Origin: Bacteroides fragilis
GTDB lineage: Bacteria; Bacteroidota; Bacteroidia; Bacteroidales; Bacteroidaceae
Assembly (NCBI RefSeq): GCF_002849695.1
Contig: NZ_CP018937.1
Span: 558,001-622,000, forward strand
Direction of reading: 5' to 3'
Length of the DNA: 64,000 bases
This document shows positions 6,158 through 13,890 of the stretch, in pieces. The position numbers and the translations under genes were made by a program. The first letter of the stretch is position 1. Every line of letters begins with the position of its first letter. Under the pieces are notes generated by a model, which worked only from the letters and a program-made list of their open reading frames with translations, had not been told where the DNA came from and did no database searches.

Positions 6158-8455
6158 ATGTTAATGAGAAGAGGATTGATAGCATTGGCGTTTGTCTTGT
6201 TTTTAGGTGTGGCAGCAAATGCACAGACCATCACAGGCAAAATCGTTGATTCAAGAAATGAGCCGATAGAGGCCGTTACTGTTGTTGCGCAGACGATAGA
6301 TTCAGTTTTTGTTGATGCCGCTATTACAGATTCTACAGGTCAGTTTTTAATCAAAAACGCACCTGAAAAATATCGTCTGATCTTGCAACACCTGTTATTT
6401 GTTACACAACAAGTTAACGGATATACCCCTAATATTGGAACTCTCACAATGAAAGAACAGGATTATACATTGAACGAGGTCGTCATAAAGGGGGAACGTC
6501 CACAAGTTAAGGTTGAAGATGGGGCTTTAAGCTATGATATGAATAGAATGGCAGAAAAAAAGGTAATCAGCAATGCTTATGAATCCATTCTGCAACTTCC
6601 AGGAGTAGTGGAACAAAATGGTTCAATAACCTTGGCCGGTGCCAATGGAGTATCTATAATACTCGACGGTAAACCGACAACCATGAGCAATGCACAACTT
6701 TATGAGTTGCTGAAAAGCACTCCGGTTTCAAATATTGAAAAAATACAGGTTATGTATAGCGCTCCTGCAAAATACCATGTCAGAGGTGCCGCAATCAATA
6801 TTGTCACCCAAAAGAAAAAAACGGAGAATCCATTTCTACAGGGAGAAATTAACGGTTCGTATATTCAAAGGCATTTTACAAACGGTCAGGGAGGGATCAA
6901 TCTGTCGTACTCTTCCCCCAAATTATCCGTGGACTTTCTGTATTCACTGTCAGCAACTAAAAGTAAGACACAACTTGATTTGGCGACTTTACATAAGTTG
7001 GATAATAAGGTTTATGAAATAGAACAGTACAATAGAGGAACAAAAAAGGATCTTGCGCATAACATACGTTTGGGAGGAGAGTACACTTTCAATAACGAGG
7101 ACAAACTTAGCCTGGCTTACACAGCAGTTTTAAGCCCTGATGGAAAAAGCACAGAGAATTCTGTTGGCAGCTTTTCCAATTCTACCAATAACAAGGATTT
7201 CGAAAATTCCATGCACAATATGAGTCTGAATTATTCTTCACATAATAATTTCAATGCGGGAGTGGACTATACACATTATAATTCACTTTTCTATCAGGAT
7301 TTCCAAGATAGCAGAACAGACGGAATGATCAACGATTTCACTTCAGATTCAAAACAAAAGATTGACCGGATAAAAGTATATGCGGACAAAAGCCATGAGT
7401 TTGCCAAGGATTGGTCATTTAATTATGGAGCGGAATTCACGTATGCAACAGATTATAATATGCAGAAATATAATTCAAGAACTGAAACCGACATGACGGG
7501 GTCGAACACAGACAGCAACATTAAAGAATATACATATAATGCCTATGCCGGATTCGATAAAAGTTTCACGGAGACTTTTTCCATGTCATTCTCTGTTATT
7601 GGAGAGTATTATAAGCTGGCCAAGTATGACAACTGGGCTGTTTATCCTACACTTGACCTTACGTATGTGCCTTCTCCCTCACATATCCTCCAGTTTTCAT
7701 TCTCTACAGATAAATCCTATCCGGATTATTGGGATATGCAGGAATCGGTCGGATATTTGAACGGATATACGGAGATTCATGGTAACCCATATCTGAAGCC
7801 ATCAAAAGACTATTCAGCCCAGTTGATATATGTCTTAAAAAGCAAGTATCAATTTCTTTTATACTATGACTATGAACCTGACCATTTCGAACAGTTAGGT
7901 TACCTGTCATCAGATAGGCTGGCCCTGATATATAAGACACTTAATTGGAACTATAAGCAAATGATAGGATTAAACATCGTGGTTCCTTTTAATATTGGAA
8001 ATATTTTTGATTCAAGAATAGTCCTGAACGGCTATAACAATTCGTCAAAATGCAAGGACTTTTATGACTTATCCTTCAAACGGAACAAGTGGACGCTATA
8101 TTCACGTCTGGATAACGCTATCAATATTTCCTCCAAGCCGAATATTAAATTAGAATTGGCAGCCATGTATATGACCCCTTCTATCCAAGGCATTTACGAT
8201 TTAGGTAGAATCTGGAGTCTGGACGCAGGTCTGAAGTGGAGCTTTGCAAAAGACAAGGCGGAAATTCGTGTAAAGGGTACAGATTTGTTCAATAGCGCCA
8301 TGCCTGATGTGAAAACCAGATATAAAAGCCAGCACATGGATATGCTCCTGAGACCGGACAGCCGTACTTTAACAGTTTCTTTCAGATATAAATTCGGAGG
8401 TTACAAAGAGAAGAAGTTTAAGGAAGTGGATACATCAAGATTTGGTCAAAAGTAA
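6158..8455 (+). CDS. Outer-membrane beta-barrel receptor (CarboxypepD_reg, plug, OMP_b-brl_3 type)
   Basis: The 765-residue protein begins with a signal peptide (about residues 1-22, ending A-A-N-A-Q). Then come a carboxypeptidase-regulatory-like domain (about 24-100), a plug-like region with L-N-E-V-V-I-K-G-E and L-P-G-V, and a long aromatic-rich barrel ending in a C-terminal strand with F-R-Y-K-F-G-G. This is the family of TonB-dependent-receptor-like proteins that often accompany peptide export systems in Bacteroidetes. It could pass the mature peptide across the outer membrane or take up a signal peptide. It lies 28 bases after the radical SAM gene and overlaps the frame before the transporter gene, so one operon is likely. 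The first ATG (6158) or the third codon (6164) could be the start. Confidence 0.8.
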   Translation: MLMRRGLIALAFVLFLGVAANAQTITGKIVDSRNEPIEAVTVVAQTIDSVFVDAAITDSTGQFLIKNAPEKYRLILQHLLFVTQQVNGYTPNIGTLTMKEQDYTLNEVVIKGERPQVKVEDGALSYDMNRMAEKKVISNAYESILQLPGVVEQNGSITLAGANGVSIILDGKPTTMSNAQLYELLKSTPVSNIEKIQVMYSAPAKYHVRGAAINIVTQKKKTENPFLQGEINGSYIQRHFTNGQGGINLSYSSPKLSVDFLYSLSATKSKTQLDLATLHKLDNKVYEIEQYNRGTKKDLAHNIRLGGEYTFNNEDKLSLAYTAVLSPDGKSTENSVGSFSNSTNNKDFENSMHNMSLNYSSHNNFNAGVDYTHYNSLFYQDFQDSRTDGMINDFTSDSKQKIDRIKVYADKSHEFAKDWSFNYGAEFTYATDYNMQKYNSRTETDMTGSNTDSNIKEYTYNAYAGFDKSFTETFSMSFSVIGEYYKLAKYDNWAVYPTLDLTYVPSPSHILQFSFSTDKSYPDYWDMQESVGYLNGYTEIHGNPYLKPSKDYSAQLIYVLKSKYQFLLYYDYEPDHFEQLGYLSSDRLALIYKTLNWNYKQMIGLNIVVPFNIGNIFDSRIVLNGYNNSSKCKDFYDLSFKRNKWTLYSRLDNAINISSKPNIKLELAAMYMTPSIQGIYDLGRIWSLDAGLKWSFAKDKAEIRVKGTDLFNSAMPDVKTRYKSQHMDMLLRPDSRTLTVSFRYKFGGYKEKKFKEVDTSRFGQK

Positions 8456-8498
8456 TTGCAGTTTAAACTTTAAACAACAGTATATCAAAATTAGAAAT

Positions 8499-10700
8499 AT
8501 GTCTCAATTTCCACTATATTTCCAGCATGATGCCATGCAATGCGGCATAGCCTGCCTGCAAATGGTATGTAAATATTATGGTAAGGAATATACCCTTGCC
8601 CAGCTTTCCGATATATGCTTTGCCACCAATGAAGGCATATCTTTGCTTGGCATAAGTCAGGCTGCCGAAAAACTGGGATTACATACCGTTTGCGGGCGTG
8701 CAACAGTGGAGCAGCTGGAACAAGTGGACCTGCCGTCCATCATCTTTTGGAATCAGAATCATTTTGTAGTACTTTACAAAATAAATAAAAGGAAGAAAGG
8801 AAATATCTATTATGTGGCAGATCCCGGCAAAGGGAAAATTGTATATACTGAAGGAGAATTTAAAAAAGGATGGTTGAATACACAATCGCAAAGGGAGGAA
8901 AAAGGCATAGCAATGTTTTTCGAACCGACAGGGAATTTTTGGGAAATAAATTCTTCCGAGAAGGAAAAGCATTCTTTCCGTTTTTTATATGGTTATCTGA
9001 GACAATACAGAAAGCATCTCATTCAAATCTTATTAGGGCTGCTGGTAGGTTGCATATTGCAATTGATCATGCCTTTCCTTACACAATCCATTGTTGATAT
9101 CGGCATAACTAACAGGGACATCGGATTTATTTGGTTAGTTCTGTTGGGTGAGCTTCTGATTGTCATTGGACGGACAGCGACTGATTTTATCAGACGTTGG
9201 TTGCTGTTACATATCTCTATGCGCATTAATATCTCACTTGTAAGTGATTTCTTCATTAAATTATTAAAGTTGCCAATGTCCTTTTTTGATACCAAATTAA
9301 TGGGGGATTTGCTTCAACGCATGAACGACCATAACCGGGTACAATCATTCCTTACTTCACAGTTACTTAGTACATTGTTTAGTCTATTGAGTTTTGTTGT
9401 TTTCGGAATGGTACTCTTTATTTATAACAGGATAATCTTTGGAGTATTCCTTTTAGGCAGTTTTCTTTATGGAGCATGGATCGCCACGTTCCTAAAACGG
9501 CGTAAGGTGATCGATTATGAACTTTTTGAGCAGCAGGCAATAAGCCAAAGCAAAACCTATCAGTTCATTACAACAATGCAAGAAATAAAGTTACAAGATT
9601 GCGAACGCAGACGCCGCTGGGAATGGGAGGATGTACAGGCCGACCTGTTCAAAGTGCAGATGAAATCCCTTAAATTGCAACAGATGCAGGAAGCGGGAAG
9701 CATTTTTATCAATGAGGTAAAGAACATCCTTATAACAGTAATGGCTGCGACATCCGTAATTAATGGCAATATCACATTAGGGGCAATGCTTGCGGTACAA
9801 TATATTGTAGGACAACTCAATTCACCGGTGGAGCAGCTGATGTCATTCATTTATTCACTACAGGATGTGAGAATCTCGTTGGAACGCATTAATGAAATTC
9901 ATGAAAGAAAAAGTGAAGAAACATGCGAACGTCAACATATTGGATTTGCAGACAGAACTGACAAATCGATAGTCATTGATAATGTGGATTTTAAATATGA
10001 CCCGCATGCTCTGAAAAAAACGGTTGAAGGTATATCTTTCATAATTCCTGAAGGAAAAGTGACCGCTATTGTAGGAGCAAGTGGGAGTGGAAAAACTACA
10101 TTGATAAAACTTATATTAGGTTATTATCCAGTGATGGCAGGTAATATTCTCATAGCCGGAAGAAATCTTGATAATTATAATTTAAAATGGTGGCGTAGGC
10201 AATGTGGCGTAGTCATGCAGGACGGAATAATTTTCTCAGAAACAATAGCAAGAAACATTGCAGTGGATGATGGTGATATAGATGTGGAGCGTCTGGAACA
10301 GGCTGCACGAATAGCCAATATTCATGATTATATAATGGGACTTCCTCTAAAATACAACACTCAAATCGGTAGGGATGGTATGGGATTGAGTCAGGGGCAA
10401 AAACAACGTATTCTTATTGCGCGTGCGGTTTATAAAAAAACTGATTTTATCTTTCTTGATGAAGCGACCAATGCTCTTGATGCCAAAAACGAGAAAGCTA
10501 TTGTAGAAAACCTGAACGGGTTTTATAAAGGACGCACAGTCATCGTTGTTGCCCACCGGCTTTCAACAGTAAAAAACGCCGATCAGATAATCGTACTTGA
10601 CAATGGTAAAGTGGTGGAAATAGGAAATCATGCCTCACTTATAGAAAGGCAGGGCATATATTATAATTTAGTGAAAAACCAACTTGAATTAGGCAATTAA
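8499..10700 (+). CDS. Peptidase-containing ABC transporter (PCAT), C39 family
   Basis: Starting at the ATG at 8499 the protein has 733 residues. The N-terminal C39 peptidase domain shows Q9, catalytic C15 in Q-C-G-I-A-C-L, the His in N-H-F-V-V-L-Y and the Asp in V-A-D-P-G. An ABC transmembrane domain follows (about 165-440). The ATPase domain has Walker A G-A-S-G-S-G-K-T-T, signature L-S-Q-G-Q, Walker B F-I-F-L-D-E-A-T and H-loop V-A-H-R-L-S-T. Such transporters cut the leader after GG and export the core peptide, matching the three GG precursors upstream. The frame is open to 8442, but the methionine at 8499 begins exactly where the C39 domain starts. The product acts in the inner membrane. 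Confidence 0.95.
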   Translation: MSQFPLYFQHDAMQCGIACLQMVCKYYGKEYTLAQLSDICFATNEGISLLGISQAAEKLGLHTVCGRATVEQLEQVDLPSIIFWNQNHFVVLYKINKRKKGNIYYVADPGKGKIVYTEGEFKKGWLNTQSQREEKGIAMFFEPTGNFWEINSSEKEKHSFRFLYGYLRQYRKHLIQILLGLLVGCILQLIMPFLTQSIVDIGITNRDIGFIWLVLLGELLIVIGRTATDFIRRWLLLHISMRINISLVSDFFIKLLKLPMSFFDTKLMGDLLQRMNDHNRVQSFLTSQLLSTLFSLLSFVVFGMVLFIYNRIIFGVFLLGSFLYGAWIATFLKRRKVIDYELFEQQAISQSKTYQFITTMQEIKLQDCERRRRWEWEDVQADLFKVQMKSLKLQQMQEAGSIFINEVKNILITVMAATSVINGNITLGAMLAVQYIVGQLNSPVEQLMSFIYSLQDVRISLERINEIHERKSEETCERQHIGFADRTDKSIVIDNVDFKYDPHALKKTVEGISFIIPEGKVTAIVGASGSGKTTLIKLILGYYPVMAGNILIAGRNLDNYNLKWWRRQCGVVMQDGIIFSETIARNIAVDDGDIDVERLEQAARIANIHDYIMGLPLKYNTQIGRDGMGLSQGQKQRILIARAVYKKTDFIFLDEATNALDAKNEKAIVENLNGFYKGRTVIVVAHRLSTVKNADQIIVLDNGKVVEIGNHASLIERQGIYYNLVKNQLELGN

Positions 10701-10701
10701 C

Positions 10702-10911
10702 ATGGAAATAGAGAGAAACAATGGTTCCGATCAGGTTGAACTCCGGTCAGAAAAGGTACGTAACATTATCGGTACGATTCCCCCCGCTTTAGTACGTTGG
10801 GGCATAGCTGTTATCACGATTATTTTTGTGATATTAATGTTAGTGTTTTTGGGGGTTCCTTACCCATATGGGAAAGGTGAGAGCATTTTTCAACACTTGT
10901 TCTTTTCTTGA
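10702..10911 (+). CDS. Short HlyD-like N-terminal stub or small membrane protein
   Basis: The 69-residue product begins two bases after the PCAT stop. Residues 13-35 (V-E-L-R-S-E-K-V-R-N-I-I-G-T-I-P-P-A) and the following membrane segment (about 33-55) resemble the N-terminus of Bacteroidales HlyD-type export adaptors, which normally run on for more than 350 residues in the periplasm. Here the frame stops after P-Y-P-Y-G-K-G-E-S-I-F-Q-H-L-F-F. Either this is a truncated adaptor, perhaps cut where the phage block begins about 100 bases downstream, or a stand-alone small partner of the transporter. I cannot decide between these from the sequence. Confidence 0.6.
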   Translation: MEIERNNGSDQVELRSEKVRNIIGTIPPALVRWGIAVITIIFVILMLVFLGVPYPYGKGESIFQHLFFS

Positions 10912-11014
10912 AGAAGGGTGTTTTGCAAATCCCTAAATAAACTTTGTATTTCACACTTATCTGTTGTCATGCTTTATCAGATAGGGTGGGTTGTCTCTCT
11001 TTTGGGCAGAGAGA
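10912..11014. other. Junction between host locus and phage block, with inverted repeat
   Basis: This short gap separates the AT-rich plus-strand RiPP operon from the minus-strand phage genes. GTCTCTC (10,993-10,999) and GAGAGAC (11,009-11,015) form a 7-bp stem with a 9-nt loop and touch the stop codon of the last phage gene. No U-tract follows on either strand, so it is at best a weak terminator. A phage attachment site may lie here, but no tRNA or second copy is visible. Confidence 0.4.
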
Positions 11015-11611
11015 CTATTTCTCAATTTGGATATATTCCGAATATTTTATTTCTGCATAAGGATTGTCACTTGAGATCATCTGGTGGATGGCTTTGGCCC
11101 GTTTCCAGAACCACCACCCTTTGTATTCTATCCAAATGGCCTGATTAAGCGTTACGGGCATTCTGATATCCCCTGTGAGACGGTTCTTCTCAATAAAACC
11201 TGTCAACTTTATATACGGTGTTGTCATTTCAATTTTTTGCCGTAACAAAGGAATTGTATCACGGACAATGAAAGTGTCACGGATAACGGCATCTATCGGA
11301 GCCTGTACCTCGACCTCATGCCGTGCCGCCGCTTCAAGATGTTTGATTCTCATTCCGAGTTCCTTGATTTTCTCAGTATCTTTGGTACGGAATTTCTTAT
11401 ACTCGTCCATGGTCAACCTCAGTACTTTGACATCGAGCGCCATTGTCGCGGAGTCGGATTGTATCCGCTTTATATCAGAAAGCAGTGCGGTATTGTTCAT
11501 GCTAAAACGGTCACGCTCTTTCGTAAGACGCTCCATGCGGCGGTACTGTAGCCAGACAATGCTTACGAGTAACAGCATGACACTCAAAAATACTTTGTTC
11601 AGTCTATTCAT
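11015..11611 (-). CDS. Phage membrane-anchored coiled-coil protein (spanin-like, DUF6549-like)
   Basis: From the ATG at 11,611 the protein has 198 residues. A short basic start is followed by one membrane segment (about 7-22, V-F-L-S-V-M-L-L-L-V-S-I-V-W-L), a long charged coiled coil (about 25-100) and a C-terminal domain with W-I-E-Y-K-G-W-W-F-W-K-R. I believe it belongs to the DUF6549-like proteins common in Bacteroides phages. One N-terminal anchor plus a periplasmic coiled coil is the layout of inner-membrane spanins, so a role in lysis is inferred. It overlaps the preceding gene by 8 bases. The longer frame to 11,731 is rejected because it runs through that gene. Confidence 0.65.
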   Translation of the reverse strand: MNRLNKVFLSVMLLLVSIVWLQYRRMERLTKERDRFSMNNTALLSDIKRIQSDSATMALDVKVLRLTMDEYKKFRTKDTEKIKELGMRIKHLEAAARHEVEVQAPIDAVIRDTFIVRDTIPLLRQKIEMTTPYIKLTGFIEKNRLTGDIRMPVTLNQAIWIEYKGWWFWKRAKAIHQMISSDNPYAEIKYSEYIQIEK

Positions 11612-11810
11612 AAGATATGGATTCTTCGGGGATGAACCACAGGAATTCATCCAGATAACTTTCTTCCAGCAACACAAGGCCGCCCCGGTTCGTTTCCCGG
11701 TTCTGTGACAGGTCTTCCACGAGCAGTCCACGGCGGCCGATCACCTCGTCCAATCTTATTTGTGAGAGTTTGGGCGAGGCGATGATAATAACATATGAGT
11801 TCTTAATCAT
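11604..11810 (-). CDS. Small hypothetical phage protein
   Basis: The 68-residue protein begins with a hydrophobic stretch (Y-V-I-I-I-A-S) and is acidic towards its end (E-E-S-Y-L-D-E-F-L). It has no cysteine and no clear membrane helix. It overlaps the spanin-like gene by 8 bases and follows the coiled-coil gene by 20 bases, so it belongs to the same lysis-region transcript. I do not recognise the family. Confidence 0.6.
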   Translation of the reverse strand: MIKNSYVIIIASPKLSQIRLDEVIGRRGLLVEDLSQNRETNRGGLVLLEESYLDEFLWFIPEESISYE

Positions 11811-11830
11811 GACGGTTATGTTCTATGATC

Positions 11831-12130
11831 CTATTTGTGCGTTCCCTGGCATTTGAGAAGCTCACGAATGTCCGCACGAATTTCGTGCAGGTCGTTCTGT
11901 ACCGTATTGAGTTGCATCATGGTGGCCTCAAAAACAGACTTGTCCAGTTTCATGGCGTTAATACGGTCATACTGGTTTTTGATTTCGGTCTCCATACCGG
12001 CACATTTCGTTTCCAACTTGGCAATCTGCGCCGTGTTGTTGATATGTTGTATGTACAGTGTCAGTGAAAACGATAGTACCACTACAATAATCTTGAAGTA
12101 CTTTATTACAAATTCCTTGAATTGTTCCAT
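11831..12130 (-). CDS. Small phage membrane protein with coiled coil
   Basis: The 99-residue protein has one membrane segment (about residues 10-27, Y-F-K-I-I-V-V-V-L-S-F-S-L-T-L-Y-I) followed by a predicted coiled coil to the end. The layout fits a lysis accessory protein or a holin partner. A variant of the putative late promoter (minus-strand TACACTCTTT, 12,155-12,146) lies 16 bases before its ATG. Family not recognised. Confidence 0.65.
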   Translation of the reverse strand: MEQFKEFVIKYFKIIVVVLSFSLTLYIQHINNTAQIAKLETKCAGMETEIKNQYDRINAMKLDKSVFEATMMQLNTVQNDLHEIRADIRELLKCQGTHK

Positions 12131-12134
12131 ATAA

Positions 12135-12317
12135 TTATTCCATTAAAAGAGTGTATGCGTCCTTGATAGCCCTGAGCAGGAGTTCTGCCGCCGCACTATC
12201 CCAAAATCCATAGACAATCAATGCGACCATGATTGCCAGATAAGTCCACCAGGCTATCTCCTGTTTGTCAATCTTATGCTTCCCTCTGGTCATCTTCTGT
12301 CGTTTTTTGGGGTACAA
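12135..12317 (-). CDS. Small phage membrane protein, holin candidate
   Basis: The product is 60 residues from 12,317, or 52 from the second ATG at 12,293. It has a strongly basic N-terminus and a single membrane segment (W-T-Y-L-A-I-M-V-A-L-I-V-Y-G-F-W). Its N-terminal codons overlap the terminase-like gene by up to 44 bases. Small size, one hydrophobic helix and lysis-region location make it a holin candidate, which is inference only. Confidence 0.55.
   Translation of the reverse strand: MYPKKRQKMTRGKHKIDKQEIAWWTYLAIMVALIVYGFWDSAAAELLLRAIKDAYTLLME
12146..12155 (-). promoter_or_regulatory. Variant of putative phage late promoter
   Basis: The minus strand reads TACACTCTTT, then TAATGG, 16 bases before the ATG at 12,130. 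It resembles the CTAyTCTTT motif found before other structural genes but has two extra bases, so it is the weakest member of the set. Confidence 0.3.
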
Positions 12318-12798
12318 TTACATTAAAAATCACATTGCCGTCATTACCCTCAATGCGCAGGCGGCTCTCTTCCTTGTGCCTGATGGGGAAAATTTCCATC
12401 AGCGCCTTGGCGGCATTGACCGACACGGCCCTAAGTGCCGCAGGAGAGAGGGGGACTCCGAAACGGTCCGTATAGTCCGAAGTGGCCGCCTCGTCCATGA
12501 CGGCTTTGAGGGTTTCGGTCACTTGCAGTTTCACGGCCATTGTTTCCATTTCAAAGCGCTCCGAAGACAGCAATGTCCTGATGTGTGCCAATACATGGGG
12601 CTTGTTCATCAGGTAGTTGGCGGAAGCATTAGGATTCTTTACCGCATTCTCCCCAAACACTTCCACGAAACATTTCTTCGGTCGTCCCGCATATTCCAGG
12701 CCGCCATTCACATAGAGGTTGCAAAATTGCAGTTCCTGTTCTGTAAGCGGCTTTCCTTCCGGTTTATCCAGCATGTCCATTATCTTGTCTGATTTCAT
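12274..12798 (-). CDS. Terminase small subunit-like protein
   Basis: The 174-residue protein starts with L-T-E-Q-E-L-Q-F-C-N-L-Y (about 18-29), the pattern that opens many phage TerS DNA-binding domains. An A-S-A-N-Y-L-M-N-K-P-H-V helix follows, and later A-A-L-R-A-V-S-V-N-A-A-K-A-L-M, with a C-terminal strand V-I-F-N-V-I-V-P-Q found at the end of TerS-like proteins. It would recognise the packaging site on phage DNA. No large subunit is visible in the window, so the packaging genes are split across the element. A putative late promoter lies 16 bases upstream. Confidence 0.6.
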   Translation of the reverse strand: MKSDKIMDMLDKPEGKPLTEQELQFCNLYVNGGLEYAGRPKKCFVEVFGENAVKNPNASANYLMNKPHVLAHIRTLLSSERFEMETMAVKLQVTETLKAVMDEAATSDYTDRFGVPLSPAALRAVSVNAAKALMEIFPIRHKEESRLRIEGNDGNVIFNVIVPQKTTEDDQREA

Positions 12799-13123
12799 TT
12801 CCTTCTTTTTCTGAAAGAGTAGCGGGTTTCCAGTGATGAGGTTTTACAAAATCCGCTTTCTCATTAATTAATTGTTCCATCAGTGCCTCATAAAACACTT
12901 GTGCCAGCGCGTCGGCACATGCCTCGGCATCCGCCAGTGAATTTATAATCCGCAAATTGAACTTAATTTCAAGGTCATAGCCCGATATAAACGCCATAAG
13001 TTCATTGCCGTCATAGCCTAATGCCCCATATGTCATACGGTCTGCAGTATGAAACGTGATGGTTTCCGGAATCGGGCCCTGCTGAATGTCTTCCGCATCT
13101 TTTTTATTGATATCCGTCATCAT
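12764..13123 (-). CDS. Hypothetical phage protein
   Basis: The 119-residue acidic protein has no membrane segment or cysteine cluster. The central part (T-Y-G-A-L-G-Y-D-G-N-E-L-M-A-F-I-S-G-Y) looks beta-rich and the later part (about 62-88, A-D-A-E-A-C-A-D-A-L-A-Q-V-F-Y-E-A-L) helical. It overlaps the terminase-like gene by 35 bases and the exonuclease gene by 4 bases. I do not recognise it. Confidence 0.6.
   Translation of the reverse strand: MMTDINKKDAEDIQQGPIPETITFHTADRMTYGALGYDGNELMAFISGYDLEIKFNLRIINSLADAEACADALAQVFYEALMEQLINEKADFVKPHHWKPATLSEKEGNEIRQDNGHAG
12814..12822 (-). promoter_or_regulatory. Putative phage late promoter motif
   Basis: The minus strand reads CTACTCTTT 16 bases before the ATG of the terminase-like gene at 12,798. 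The identical nine bases occur at 37,943-37,951, 57,952-57,960 and 58,603-58,611, each before a structural gene. Confidence 0.5.
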
Positions 13124-13887
13124 ATTTTAAAGTGTTTACGGGTTTTCTCTTTTGCCTGTATTGTGATTGCTTCCCCGCCCGCATGACGTAACCGGGAGGT
13201 ATAGATACCAAGTATGTCAAGTGTGGCCGTTACATCGGCAGCCGCATCATGTGCATCATTCAATTCCACTCCCAATCGGGAGGCGATCAGCTCCAATTTG
13301 TAAGAAGTCACTTCCGGATCGGCTGCAAATGCCAGCCTCCCTACTGTAAGCGTATCGATATAGTGGGGCTGGAAATTACCGTAATAGTCCTTCGTTCCGG
13401 CAAAAGTTTTTTCAAACTCGGCAACCAGTCCGGCATAGTTCATCAATTGTTGTAAGAAACCGATATCAAAAGTGACATTCTGTCCGATCAGTATGGGTTT
13501 ACACTGGTTGCCTTTCGACAAGGCGCTACGTTTGGCGAAGGCGATGATTTCTCCGGCCGCCGTCTTCATATCCACCCCTTGTGTACGTAACATTTCCATA
13601 GTGATGGCGGAATAGTCCAATGCCGTCTGCTCATATTTCATAGGGACAACCCCGGCTTCCTTCGCCTGTTCGTGGCGGGTTCGTAACACTTTGCGACGGG
13701 GCAGTCCGGCATCCGCCTTGCCATAGGGGGCGATATACGCCTGACAATGGTCGAACACCTGCCAGGTGTCGAAACGGACGGCTTGCAGGGCGATCTGGGT
13801 ACAGGCGCATTCACGGCAGTCCAGACCGCCGGTTTCAAAATCCATCCCGATCCCCACGTATACTTTCTGTTCTGTTTTTGGTGTCAT
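13120..13887 (-). CDS. DnaQ-like 3'-5' exonuclease (DEDDh)
   Basis: The 255-residue protein carries the four DEDDh exonuclease motifs: G-M-D-F-E-T-G-G (D16, E18), G-Q-N-V-T-F-D, and near residue 210 a N-D-A-H-D-A-A-A-D-V-T segment with the catalytic His and last Asp. DnaQ-type proteins proofread for DNA polymerase III. It lies directly after the C-terminal half of the phage DnaE, three bases apart, so it is probably the proofreading subunit of that polymerase. A longer than usual insertion (about 55-95) follows the first motif. Confidence 0.85.
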   Translation of the reverse strand: MTPKTEQKVYVGIGMDFETGGLDCRECACTQIALQAVRFDTWQVFDHCQAYIAPYGKADAGLPRRKVLRTRHEQAKEAGVVPMKYEQTALDYSAITMEMLRTQGVDMKTAAGEIIAFAKRSALSKGNQCKPILIGQNVTFDIGFLQQLMNYAGLVAEFEKTFAGTKDYYGNFQPHYIDTLTVGRLAFAADPEVTSYKLELIASRLGVELNDAHDAAADVTATLDILGIYTSRLRHAGGEAITIQAKEKTRKHFKI

Positions 13888-13890
13888 GTC

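Noticed and set aside
10920..11015. Definite attachment site at the phage left edge
   Set aside because: Only one side of the element is visible, so no direct repeat can be tested; the inverted repeat alone is not evidence of att.
11611..11731. N-terminal extension of the spanin-like protein
   Set aside because: The extra 40 residues are Cys/Trp-rich, overlap another gene almost fully, and precede a typical M-N-R-L start followed by a membrane anchor.
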